A DNA stretch of 19,320 nt from Armatimonadetes bacterium UBA5352 (GTDB taxonomy: Bacteria > Armatimonadota > Zipacnadia > Zipacnadales > UBA5352). The DNA lies in the NCBI GenBank assembly GCA_002411015.1, contig DHPY01000021.1:1-19320 (forward strand). Direction: 5' to 3'. A program made the translations under genes and the position numbers. Positions 1 through 9,500 of the stretch are shown in pieces. Each line of letters opens with the position of its first letter. Position 1 is the stretch's first letter. The notes under the pieces are model-generated. The model searched no databases. It was not told the DNA's origin and saw only the letters and a program-made list of their open reading frames with translations.

Positions 1-53
1 CTCACGGCGACCACCGCGATCAACACTACTGCGATCATCTGTCCAAACCTCAT
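1..53 (-). CDS. Start of a probable exported protein (5' fragment, truncated by window edge)
   Basis: On the minus strand an ATG at 53-51 overlaps the TGA stop (52-50) of the nucleotidase gene in an ATGA arrangement, which usually signals translational coupling. The visible residues read MRFGQMIAVVLIAVVAV, with one early Arg followed by a run of Val, Ile and Ala. This looks like the beginning of a signal peptide or an N-terminal membrane anchor. Only about 17 codons are visible, so no family can be named. The overlap suggests that it is co-expressed with the secreted 5'-nucleotidase. Confidence 0.5.
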   Translation of the reverse strand, partial: MRFGQMIAVVLIAVVAV

Positions 54-1558
54 CTGAGAGTGATCCTCCCCTCAACTTCGGGCGCCATCGGGCTGTTCGA
101 CTGGATGTACTGGACGAAAGCAGTATCCAGTCTGGTTCCAACGTAGTATTGGTTTTTCCCCTCGGTGAAGGTTTCGTAACCATCCCCGCCTTCCATCAGG
201 AAGGCATTTGTGGCGACGAGGTAGGACTTGCTGTCATCCAGCGGCTCGGTTCCCACCAGCACCTCGGTGATCCGATCGTTCTCCGCGGTGATCTTCAGCC
301 CGGAGACCTGGAGGAAGCCGCCAAACGGGCGCGGCTCGGAGACGCTGCGCTGGAGGATCTCGCGGAGTTGCGCGCCGGTCAACTCGACCGTCGCCACCTC
401 ATTGCCGAACGGCAGCACCTGCATGACTTCCTCAAGAGTGATCGGCCCGACGTTGATGGACTCGCGAATGCCGCCTGAGTTGTGCATGGCGATCGGCGCG
501 CCGGAGACCACCCGCATCGCGTCGGTGATCGCGTTGCCGAGGTTCGTCTCGCCCGAGCGCACGTCGTCTCGCACGCCGTTCAGGAAGACACCGGCTTCGC
601 CGACCACGCGCTTGATCTCGCTGTTGAGCCGGCCCACGTAGCTGCCGATGATCGAGGCGACCTCCTGGTCCACCGGTGCTGAGGCGTCCGTCGGGATCAG
701 GCCATACTCGTAGCCACAGACCTTGCCGTCCTCGATCATCAGGTCGAGGCGCCCGAGGTACTCGCCGTAACTCTTCGCCTGAACGATGACCGCATTGCCG
801 GCAAGCGCGGCCTCCTGGACCTCCGTGTGGCTGTGCCCGCCGACGATCACATCAAGCGCCGGAACCTGCTCGGCAAGCTGCTTGTCCTCGTCATGCCCGA
901 GGTGCGTCAGGGCGACTACAACGCGATCGCGCGTGCGCGTCGCACGCTCTGCGAGCTTCGTGGCGACCGCAGCCGGGTCATCAAAGTTGAGGTTCGCGAC
1001 GTTCGAGGGCATGGTGGTTACGCGTGTCTCAGGCGTCGTGAGCCCGATGATCACGATCGTCTCCTTGCCGACGTCCACGCGCACCGTGCCCGGCAACAGC
1101 ATCGTTCCATCCACCTTACGCCGGATGTTGGCCGCAAGCAGCGGGAAATCCGCCATCTCGATGAGCTTGTTCAGGTTCGGCATCCCGTAGTCGAACTCGT
1201 GGTTGCCGAGAGCCATCGCGGTCACGTCCATGCGGTTGAGTGCCGCGAAGTCGGCCTCGCCATGGAAGACAGTCGAGAGCGGTGTGCCCTGCAGCACATC
1301 GCCGGCGATCAGCAGGAGCGTCGGCGTGCCAGTCTGGGCGTTCTCGGCCCGGATCTGGTTGATCGTCCCGGCGATGCGCGCCAGCCCGCCTCGGCCGTCC
1401 TCAGCCTCCGGCGCGAGCAGGTTACCGTGGAAGTCGTTGAAGTGGAGGATCGTGACCTTCTGAGGTACTGCCCATGCCCCGGCAGTAAGCACGAGGAGCA
1501 ATGCGACTGTCATGAAAGACGCAATCTGCCTGCGTGTGCTGCGACTGACTCCCACCAT
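50..1558 (-). CDS. Secreted bifunctional 5'-nucleotidase / 2',3'-cyclic phosphodiesterase (UshA/YfkN type)
   Basis: This 502-residue protein should hydrolyse nucleoside monophosphates, and possibly cyclic nucleotides or UDP-sugars, outside the cytoplasm for nucleoside and phosphate scavenging. Residues 1-30 form a signal peptide: an Arg-rich start, a hydrophobic core and an AWA cleavage site. The metallophosphatase domain then shows the dimetal ligands in order: HFNDFHG (39-45), AGDVLQGT (about residue 87), GNHEFDYG (about 119), LTHLGHD (about 220) and GGHSH (about 243). The C-terminal 5_nucleotid_C domain carries SGETNLGNAITDAM, NSGGIR and the substrate-binding GGDGYETF. Size and domain order match the family (about 500-550 residues). 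The start at 1558 is preceded by AAAGGAG (1565-1571 read on the minus strand) with a 6-nt gap. Its stop overlaps the next exported-protein gene. The exact substrate cannot be read from sequence. Confidence 0.93.
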   Translation of the reverse strand: MVGVSRSTRRQIASFMTVALLLVLTAGAWAVPQKVTILHFNDFHGNLLAPEAEDGRGGLARIAGTINQIRAENAQTGTPTLLLIAGDVLQGTPLSTVFHGEADFAALNRMDVTAMALGNHEFDYGMPNLNKLIEMADFPLLAANIRRKVDGTMLLPGTVRVDVGKETIVIIGLTTPETRVTTMPSNVANLNFDDPAAVATKLAERATRTRDRVVVALTHLGHDEDKQLAEQVPALDVIVGGHSHTEVQEAALAGNAVIVQAKSYGEYLGRLDLMIEDGKVCGYEYGLIPTDASAPVDQEVASIIGSYVGRLNSEIKRVVGEAGVFLNGVRDDVRSGETNLGNAITDAMRVVSGAPIAMHNSGGIRESINVGPITLEEVMQVLPFGNEVATVELTGAQLREILQRSVSEPRPFGGFLQVSGLKITAENDRITEVLVGTEPLDDSKSYLVATNAFLMEGGDGYETFTEGKNQYYVGTRLDTAFVQYIQSNSPMAPEVEGRITLR

Positions 1559-1564
1559 TTTCGG

Positions 1565-1571
1565 CTCCTTT
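1565..1571 (-). promoter_or_regulatory. Ribosome binding site of the nucleotidase gene
   Basis: The minus strand reads AAAGGAG, 6 nt upstream of the ATG at 1558. It fixes the start codon and shows the strong SD type used in this genome. Confidence 0.75.
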
Positions 1572-1746
1572 GACGGCTGCGTTTTGAGCTGTCCCGGTCT
1601 CCCGTAGACTGTTCGGCGCGAATCGGCTCTTCTCCTGCCGTTAGCAGTCCGCGGTGGCTATCGGCGGCTATCGCTCTCACCTGCAGGGAGGATTCGTGTC
1701 CGCCGCGGCGAACTGAATTGCGCCATGCAATCCAAGCGGTTCCCGA

Positions 1747-1779
1747 GGGCGGCGCCTGGTATGCTGGCGCCGCCCTTTT
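1747..1779 (+). terminator. Terminator-like hairpin in the dnaG leader (possible attenuator)
   Basis: A perfect 10-bp inverted repeat, GGGCGGCGCC (1747-1756) and GGCGCCGCCC (1766-1775), encloses a 9-nt loop and is followed at once by TTTT (1776-1779). This is the geometry of a Rho-independent terminator on the plus strand, though the T-run is short. No plus-strand gene lies upstream in the window, so it sits in the likely 5' leader of dnaG, 64 nt before the ATG. It may attenuate dnaG-rpoD or end a short leader RNA. Confidence 0.6.
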
Positions 1780-1843
1780 GCGCCCGTGCCGCCATGGGAC
1801 GGGCGGTATTCCGCCACGAAAGCGATACGCAGACGAGGCCGCA

Positions 1844-3964
1844 ATGGACTATCAGGACGCGAAAGAGGAAATCAGGGACCGCCTGGACATCGTCGAGGTG
1901 ATAGGCCAGTACGTCCGCCTGGAGAAGGCCGGAACGCGCTACAAGGGCCTCTGTCCCTTCCATCAGGAGAAGACTCCGTCATTCAACGTGGACCCCGAGC
2001 GTGGCTTCTACCACTGCTTCGGCTGCGGGGAGGGCGGCGACCTGTTCTCGTTCGTGATGAAGCAGGAGGGCGTGACCTTCCCGGAGGCCATGCGGACCCT
2101 GGCGCGCCGGGCGGGCGTCGAGCTCGACGCCGACCCCATGGCCGGAGAGAAGCGCCGCCGCCGGGAGCTACTCGAGCGCGCGCACCAGGTCGCAGCCGAG
2201 CGCTTCAGGCGCAACCTGTTTGGCCACCCGGCCGCGGAGCCTGCACGCACGTACATCGCCGGACGCGGCTTCTCCCGCGCCACGATCGACCGCTTCGGCC
2301 TCGGCTTCGCGCTCGACGCGTGGGATGACGTGCTCAACGCACTCGCGGCGGCGGGGATCAACCCGGCGGTGGCCGAGGAGGCCGGGCTGATCAAGCGAGG
2401 CGAGCGGGGAAGCCACTATGACACATTCCGCAACCGCATCATCTTTCCGATCGCCGACAGCACCGGGCGCGTGATCGCCTTCGGCGGGCGCACGATGGAC
2501 CCGGAGAACCCGGCGAAGTACCTCAACTCGCCCGAGACGCCGCTCTTCCACAAGCGCCAGGCGCTCTATGCGCTCAATCTCGCCCGGCAGGCGATCGCGC
2601 AGGAGAAGCGCGCGTTGATCGTCGAGGGCTACACGGACGTTATCTCCCTCCACCAGGCCGGGATAGAGAACGTGGTGGCCGGCCTCGGCACAGCGCTGAC
2701 GGCCCAGCAGCTTGAGCTGCTCGGCCGCCATGCCGATGAGGTAGTGCTGGTCTATGATGCCGACGCGGCCGGGGCGCGCGCTGCACTGAGCAACCTCGAG
2801 GTCGTGCAGTCGGTGGACATCGCCTCGAGCCTCGTGGTGCTGCCCGAGAACACCGACCCGGACGAGTTCGTCAGGGAGAATGGCCCCGAGGCCTTCCGCG
2901 CACTCCTCGAGAAGCGCATCTCCCCCATAGAGTACCAGCTTCGGATGGTCTTCGCTCAGCACGCCGGACGCGGGCCGGACGGCGCTGCGCTCGCGGCGCG
3001 TGACGCCGTGGACGTGCTGCTGCGCATAGACGACTGGCCGCGGCGCGACGAGTTCCTCGCGCGCGCCGCCGACATGTGGGGCCAGGGCGACCCCGGACGC
3101 ACGGAGTCGATGGAGCGCGTCCTCAAGTTCGAGCTGACCGCGAAGCTCGGCGGGGCCGCACGGACGCGAGGGCATTCGCCGAGAGACCCCGGCTTCATCT
3201 CCGAGACGCTTACGCGGCCGCCCGCGGGGCTGCTGCGCGCGGAGACTGAGTTGCTCTCGCTGGCGCTCGATGACATCGACACGGCTTTCTCCGTGGTGGC
3301 GCATCTCGAGCCAGCAGACATGCTGCTCAGCGACGACGCGGAGATCCTGGTCGCGATGCAGGAGCAGCTCGCGGGTGACGGGCGCATCGATCCGGTCGCT
3401 CTCGCGGAAGGTTTGCCTGAAGAGGGAGGGGCGCGGCACAGGTGTGTGGAACTCACAGTCGCCAGCGTCCAGCGCACCGACGCGGAGGACGCTGAGGTGC
3501 GGCGCGCGCAGACCGATGAGACCATCCGACGCCTCCGAGCGCACAAGAACCTCGGCGGGATGATGGCCCATGGTATGTGCGTTGCCCCGGCGGATGATGA
3601 CGAGCCGATCGTGGACGATTTCGCGCAGTTGCAGCGCGAGGTTGTTGAGGGGCTGAACTCGGGCGAGCTTTCACCAGATGATCCGAGGGTAGCGAGATAC
3701 CAGGAGGCCTGCCGCCGCGCAAGAGGCTCGGCAGGCAGGGGTTTTGTGGGTGACGCGCTCCTCAATGAGCGCTCGCAGAAGGTGACGGAGTGGACGGCGC
3801 CGGATGACGAACAACTGGCGTCGCTTGAGAGGTCTTCGGCTGCCCAACCGCGAAGCGCTGCTGCGGGGAATTCCGAGATGCAGACAGGAAACGCATTCAG
3901 ACCATCGCCACCCGATGATCCGTTTGCGGTGGAGGATGGCGATCCGTTCTCTGATGACGCATAG
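1844..3964 (+). CDS. dnaG: DNA primase DnaG
   Basis: DnaG synthesises the RNA primers for leading-strand initiation and Okazaki fragments at the replication fork, working with the replicative helicase. The 706-residue product starts at ATG 1844 (MDYQDAKEEIRDRLDIVEVI), with a GAGG 5 nt upstream. An in-frame ATG at 1718 is unlikely because the terminator hairpin would lie inside the coding sequence. The CHC2 zinc-binding domain has C37, H40, C58 and C61 (CPFH and HCFGC). A primase core follows with a TOPRIM fold: EGYTD at 261-265 supplies the catalytic Glu, and YDADAAG supplies D305 and D307. The C-terminal third is poorly conserved and ends in an acidic, Ser/Pro-rich, probably disordered tail. 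At 706 residues it is longer than E. coli DnaG (581). It lies upstream of rpoD, as in the rpsU-dnaG-rpoD operon, although no rpsU is present here. Confidence 0.97.
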   Translation: MDYQDAKEEIRDRLDIVEVIGQYVRLEKAGTRYKGLCPFHQEKTPSFNVDPERGFYHCFGCGEGGDLFSFVMKQEGVTFPEAMRTLARRAGVELDADPMAGEKRRRRELLERAHQVAAERFRRNLFGHPAAEPARTYIAGRGFSRATIDRFGLGFALDAWDDVLNALAAAGINPAVAEEAGLIKRGERGSHYDTFRNRIIFPIADSTGRVIAFGGRTMDPENPAKYLNSPETPLFHKRQALYALNLARQAIAQEKRALIVEGYTDVISLHQAGIENVVAGLGTALTAQQLELLGRHADEVVLVYDADAAGARAALSNLEVVQSVDIASSLVVLPENTDPDEFVRENGPEAFRALLEKRISPIEYQLRMVFAQHAGRGPDGAALAARDAVDVLLRIDDWPRRDEFLARAADMWGQGDPGRTESMERVLKFELTAKLGGAARTRGHSPRDPGFISETLTRPPAGLLRAETELLSLALDDIDTAFSVVAHLEPADMLLSDDAEILVAMQEQLAGDGRIDPVALAEGLPEEGGARHRCVELTVASVQRTDAEDAEVRRAQTDETIRRLRAHKNLGGMMAHGMCVAPADDDEPIVDDFAQLQREVVEGLNSGELSPDDPRVARYQEACRRARGSAGRGFVGDALLNERSQKVTEWTAPDDEQLASLERSSAAQPRSAAAGNSEMQTGNAFRPSPPDDPFAVEDGDPFSDDA

Positions 3965-4104
3965 AGGACCGGTGTGACTACCGTGTGCTGATGCCGACCG
4001 CGCGGAGTTCGCGCGACAGGCCGTGCGGCTTCGGGGACGTACCGAAGTTGCCACATTACTGCCACGGCGGCCGCGCGTTCGTTGCTGCACTGTCCCTCCT
4101 GTCG

Positions 4105-4111
4105 AAAGGAG
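4105..4111 (+). promoter_or_regulatory. Ribosome binding site that places the rpoD start at TTG 4121
   Basis: AAAGGAG lies 9 nt upstream of the TTG at 4121-4123. An upstream in-frame TTG at 4082 has no SD of this quality, so 4121 is preferred. The 156 nt between dnaG and this start contain only a small 6-bp inverted repeat (CTTCGG at 4029-4034 with CCGAAG at 4042-4047) and no gene. Confidence 0.65.
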
Positions 4112-4120
4112 TTGAACTGG

Positions 4121-6223
<2,103 letters not shown>

Positions 6224-6252
6224 GGGGCTGTCCCTGATCGGGGGCAGGTTAT

Positions 6253-6282
6253 TTGACGCCACGCGATGGATGGGGGTATAAT
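6253..6282 (+). promoter_or_regulatory. Near-consensus sigma70-type promoter of the tRNA gene
   Basis: TTGACG (6253-6258) and TATAAT (6277-6282) are separated by 18 nt. Transcription would begin near 6289-6290, about 10 nt before the mature tRNA 5' end at 6300. It is the clearest promoter in the window and shows that the genome uses ordinary primary-sigma promoters. Confidence 0.8.
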
Positions 6283-6299
6283 TGATTAACTACTGCCAT

Positions 6300-6375
6300 G
6301 GGCCCGTAGCTCAGGGGTTAGAGCAATCGGCTCATAACCGATTGGTCGCTGGTTCGATCCCAGCCGGGCCCACCA
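6300..6375 (+). tRNA. tRNA with CAU anticodon (elongator Met, or Ile2 after lysidine modification), CCA encoded
   Basis: The 76-nt cloverleaf is fully paired. The acceptor stem is GGGCCCG (6300-6306) with CGGGCCC (6365-6371), discriminator A at 6372 and CCA at 6373-6375. The D stem is GCTC/GAGC. The anticodon stem is ATCGG/CCGAT around the loop CTCATAA, with the anticodon CAT at 6333-6335. The T stem is GCTGG/CCAGC with loop TTCGATC. A G1:C72 pair and the lack of the GGG/CCC anticodon-stem pairs rule out the initiator. The variable loop and T arm (TTGGTCGCTGGTTC) resemble bacterial tRNA-Ile2(CAU), so isoleucine identity after TilS modification is possible. Sequence alone does not settle it. 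Confidence 0.95.
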
Positions 6376-6453
6376 TCTCCCGCATGTGCGTCGGGCGAAA
6401 GCACCGGTTGCGCCGGTGGCTCTCGCTGAAAGCACGCGATCTCCCCAATACTC

Positions 6454-6485
6454 GGGGCGGCACCCAAGCCGCCCCGTCTGTCTTG
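6454..6485 (+). terminator. Rho-independent-type terminator after the tRNA
   Basis: GGGGCGGC (6454-6461) and GCCGCCCC (6468-6475) form a perfect 8-bp stem with a 6-nt ACCCAA loop, followed by GTCTGTCTT. The T-tract is interrupted, but position and stem strength fit a terminator for the tRNA transcript that also insulates the downstream STAND gene. Confidence 0.7.
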
Positions 6486-6490
6486 GAGTA

Positions 6491-6527
6491 GTTGCCTGAG
6501 GAGGCGGCCCCGGGCCGCGGAGGCAAC
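6491..6527 (+). promoter_or_regulatory. Hairpin over the ribosome binding site of the SIR2-STAND gene
   Basis: GTTGCCT (6491-6497) pairs with AGGCAAC (6521-6527), and the inner palindrome CGGCCC-C-GGGCCG occupies 6505-6517. The best SD, GGAGG at 6519-6523, lies partly in the 3' arm, 13 nt before ATG 6537. Folding would therefore hide part of the RBS. A weaker GGGG at 6529-6532 lies outside the hairpin. The arrangement is visible; a regulatory role is inference. Confidence 0.45.
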
Positions 6528-6536
6528 CGGGGTACC

Positions 6537-9500
6537 ATGATTACCGCAATCGCCGACTACATCAAGGCGCGCCGCCACGAACTCGGGCGCCACGTGCTCT
6601 TCCTGGGCCACGCAGTGCGCACCTCACCCGATGAGCTCACGGTGGAGGAGCTCGTGCACCGCGTGGCGCTCGACTGGGCGGAGGAGCATGGCGTCGAGCT
6701 CCCCGAAGAGGGGCGGGCCGAAGCAGCGCTGACGGTGATGGCCGAGCAGGTGCCGTCACACCTCGAGCGCTGCCGGCGGCTGCGTGCCCTCACCGACGAG
6801 CGCCGCCCAAGCGAGGCGCACACGCGCCTGGCGCGGATGATCGCGGATGGCTACTTCCCCGCAATCTTCACCACCGACCCGACGAATCTGCTCCAGCGCG
6901 CCCTGCGTAACCAGCACATGGAGCCCGAGACGGACTACCACCTGCTGATCGCCGGGGTACACACGCCTGAGGAGATTGATCTCGCGATCTCCGGCTCGAT
7001 GCGCGTCGTGATCGTCAAGTGCGCCGGCTCCATGACCGGCGAGTTCCTTCCGCTCTCGCAGGCCGAGGTTGACGCCGCGATCGATGACATCGCGCCGGTC
7101 ATCAACAGCTCATTCAAGACCCTCTCGGTGCTCGTCGGACACACCGAGCGGGACGACGCCTTCATCCGGCATATCCCGATGGAGGGCGACCGTGTCTTCT
7201 GGATCAACCGCATCATCCCGATGGACGACGAGGACCTGTTCCAGGAGCTGAAGATGGAGAGCCCTGCAAGCGTGGACTACCACCGCCTGCAGCCTCACGT
7301 TACGAAGATGCTGGCCGCGCGCTCCTCCTCCCGCCACCTCCTCTGCCGCGATCCGGGTGAGCCGAACGCGGTCTTCTCCGCTCTTGAAGACCGCATCAGC
7401 CGCTACACCCGCAGCCATCACGTTGAGAAGAAGCCGGGGCCGTCTCTGAGCGTGCTGAGCGGCGGGCCATTCCGCTTCCTCGACTACTACCGCGTCGAGG
7501 ACGCCGAGTTGTTCTTCGGGCGCGAGCAGGAGACGGAAGATGTCATCGAGATGATCCGCAATAACAAGCTGAGCGTGCTCTTCGGCGCACTCGGCCGCGG
7601 CAAGACCTCGCTGCTTCTCGCCGGAGTGACGGCGAGAATGCGTTCGGAGGCCGAGGAGTCCGACCAGGACCACGGCACTCCGTGGCTGCCGATCTACGTG
7701 CGGTGCGGCGATGACCCGATCGAAAGCACCCGCACCGCGGTGGATGACAGCCTCGCCGACGAGGAGATACCGCGCATAGAGCTTGAGCGGCCACTGCCGG
7801 ACCTGCTCCCAGAGGCAATCGCGGTCACCGGTCGGCCGATCGTGCTGCTGATCGATCAGTTCGAAGAGTATTTCGTCAAAACCGGTGACCGACTGCAGCA
7901 GGAGTTCGCCACGCAGCTTGCAGAGGCGCTGGAGCGAAGCGACGACAAGCTCCGCGTGCTGATCTCGATCCGGGAGGACTTCTTCGGCCATCTCTACGAC
8001 ATGCGCGAGCAGTTCCCGGAGATCCTGCACCACGTCTACCGTCTCGGGAAGATGAGCGAGCGTGCGGCCAAGATCGCCGCAATCAAGCCCGGTTCGAGCT
8101 TCCGGCTCACGATCGAGGAGGACCTGGTAGACCGGGTTCTCGGCGACCTCTGCCACGACGGTGGCTGTGAGCCGACCGAGCTGCAGATTGTGATGGATCG
8201 CCTCTACCAGACCGTGGCCGGGCATCGGTACACGATCGGATCGCACACGTACACGCAGCTTGAGGGCGCGGAACGCATCCTGCGCGACTACCTTGAGCAC
8301 ACCCTCCAGCAGCTCCCGCCCTGGGAGCGGCGTCTCGTGCGCAGCATCCTCAAGCAGCTTGTGCAGTCCTCTGAGCTGAAGGCGGTGCGGTCAGTTGAAC
8401 GGATCGCCACCGAGATCAACCAGCCTGAGGACACCGTGGAGCGGATCCTCGCGCGCCTCGAGGACCTGCGGCTGGTGAGGCGCGTCGGGAAGCCGGAGAA
8501 GCGCCAGTATGAGGTCGTGCACGAGTACATGGCGCGGCGCATCGAGGAGTGGATGACCGAGCGCCAGATCGAGGTCAAGGACATCCAGGATCTCCTCACG
8601 CGCGAACTGGGCAACTACCAGAAGTTTGGCCTGCTGATGCAGGAGGGCGCGCTGCGTGTACTGAGCACGCACCGCGCGGAGCTGACCATCTCCCCGGAGG
8701 AGATGGATCTCATCATCCGCAGCGCAGTCGCGCGCCAGGTTGACGTCGGCTACTGGCTCGGCCGCGTGGAGGAGCTTGGCGATCAGCTGGCGCCGACTAT
8801 CAAGGACATGCTGCATGACAAGTCATCGCACGTGCGGGAGGCAGCGTTGCGCGCGCTCGGGACTCACGTCTCCCGCGACTTCCTGAGTGACCTGGTGGAG
8901 CTTCTCGATGACGAGGCCGAGGGGGTCCGCACGCTCGCCGAGGAGTACCTCCGCAGCCTCGATCGCGATCTCGTGCACCTGCTGGCGCGCTCCTCCTCGG
9001 AGGAGCGTCATCTGGCGGCGTATGCACTTGGGCGCATTGAGAGCCGCCGCGCCCTCCGCCCGCTCGCGCAGGCGCTTCGTGACGATGACCCTGAGATGCG
9101 TGATGAGGTCGCCGAGGCGCTCATGGAGATGGACCCTGAGATGACCACGCGCGTGCTCATCCGCAGGCTTCGCGAGAGCCCCGATGCCCCATGGGCCGTC
9201 GCCTATGCTCTCGGCCGCGTCGCGCAGGAACCGCGCGCGATCCGGGAGATCGAGCTTGCGCGCAAGAACCAGCCGCGCTCGGCACAGATCGCGTATGCGC
9301 TCGCAATGGCGAATGCGCAACGGCGTGAGTTTGAGGCTGCCTCCAGTCTCCTCGATGAGGCCGAGCGGCTCGTCACCACGGACGTGGGCCGTCAGAATGT
9401 CGAGGAGATGCGGGGCGAGGTGCTGGAGCAGCAAGAGCGCGCGAGCCACTTCGTCGAGTGGCTCACTTTCCACGGGAATGTGCGCCGCGCAGGCTACTCC

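Larger units (their letters stand above)
1559..1843. other. Divergent intergenic region between nucleotidase and dnaG
   Basis: These 285 nt separate the minus-strand nucleotidase from plus-strand dnaG and must hold promoters for both. I see no convincing -35/-10 pair. The recognisable contents are the nucleotidase RBS (1565-1571), a GGGAGG followed by a six-codon mini-ORF (1696-1716), and a strong terminator-like hairpin (1747-1779). No RNA gene was recognised. Confidence 0.6.

Noticed and set aside
1718..1843. Earlier ATG (1718) for dnaG
   Set aside because: It would place the perfect terminator hairpin inside the gene and add 42 residues not seen in DnaG; ATG 1844 gives the usual N-terminus.
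2168..3571. A 467-codon minus-strand open frame opposite dnaG
   Set aside because: dnaG has CHC2 and TOPRIM motifs in its frame; the antisense product shows no family features.
4082..4120. Upstream TTG start for rpoD giving a CPSC zinc-knuckle-like N-terminus
   Set aside because: Only one Cys pair is present and the strong AAAGGAG points to TTG 4121, after which normal region 1.1 sequence begins.
6300..6375. Initiator tRNA-fMet
   Set aside because: The first base pair is G:C rather than an unpaired C:A, and the anticodon stem lacks the three G:C pairs of initiators.
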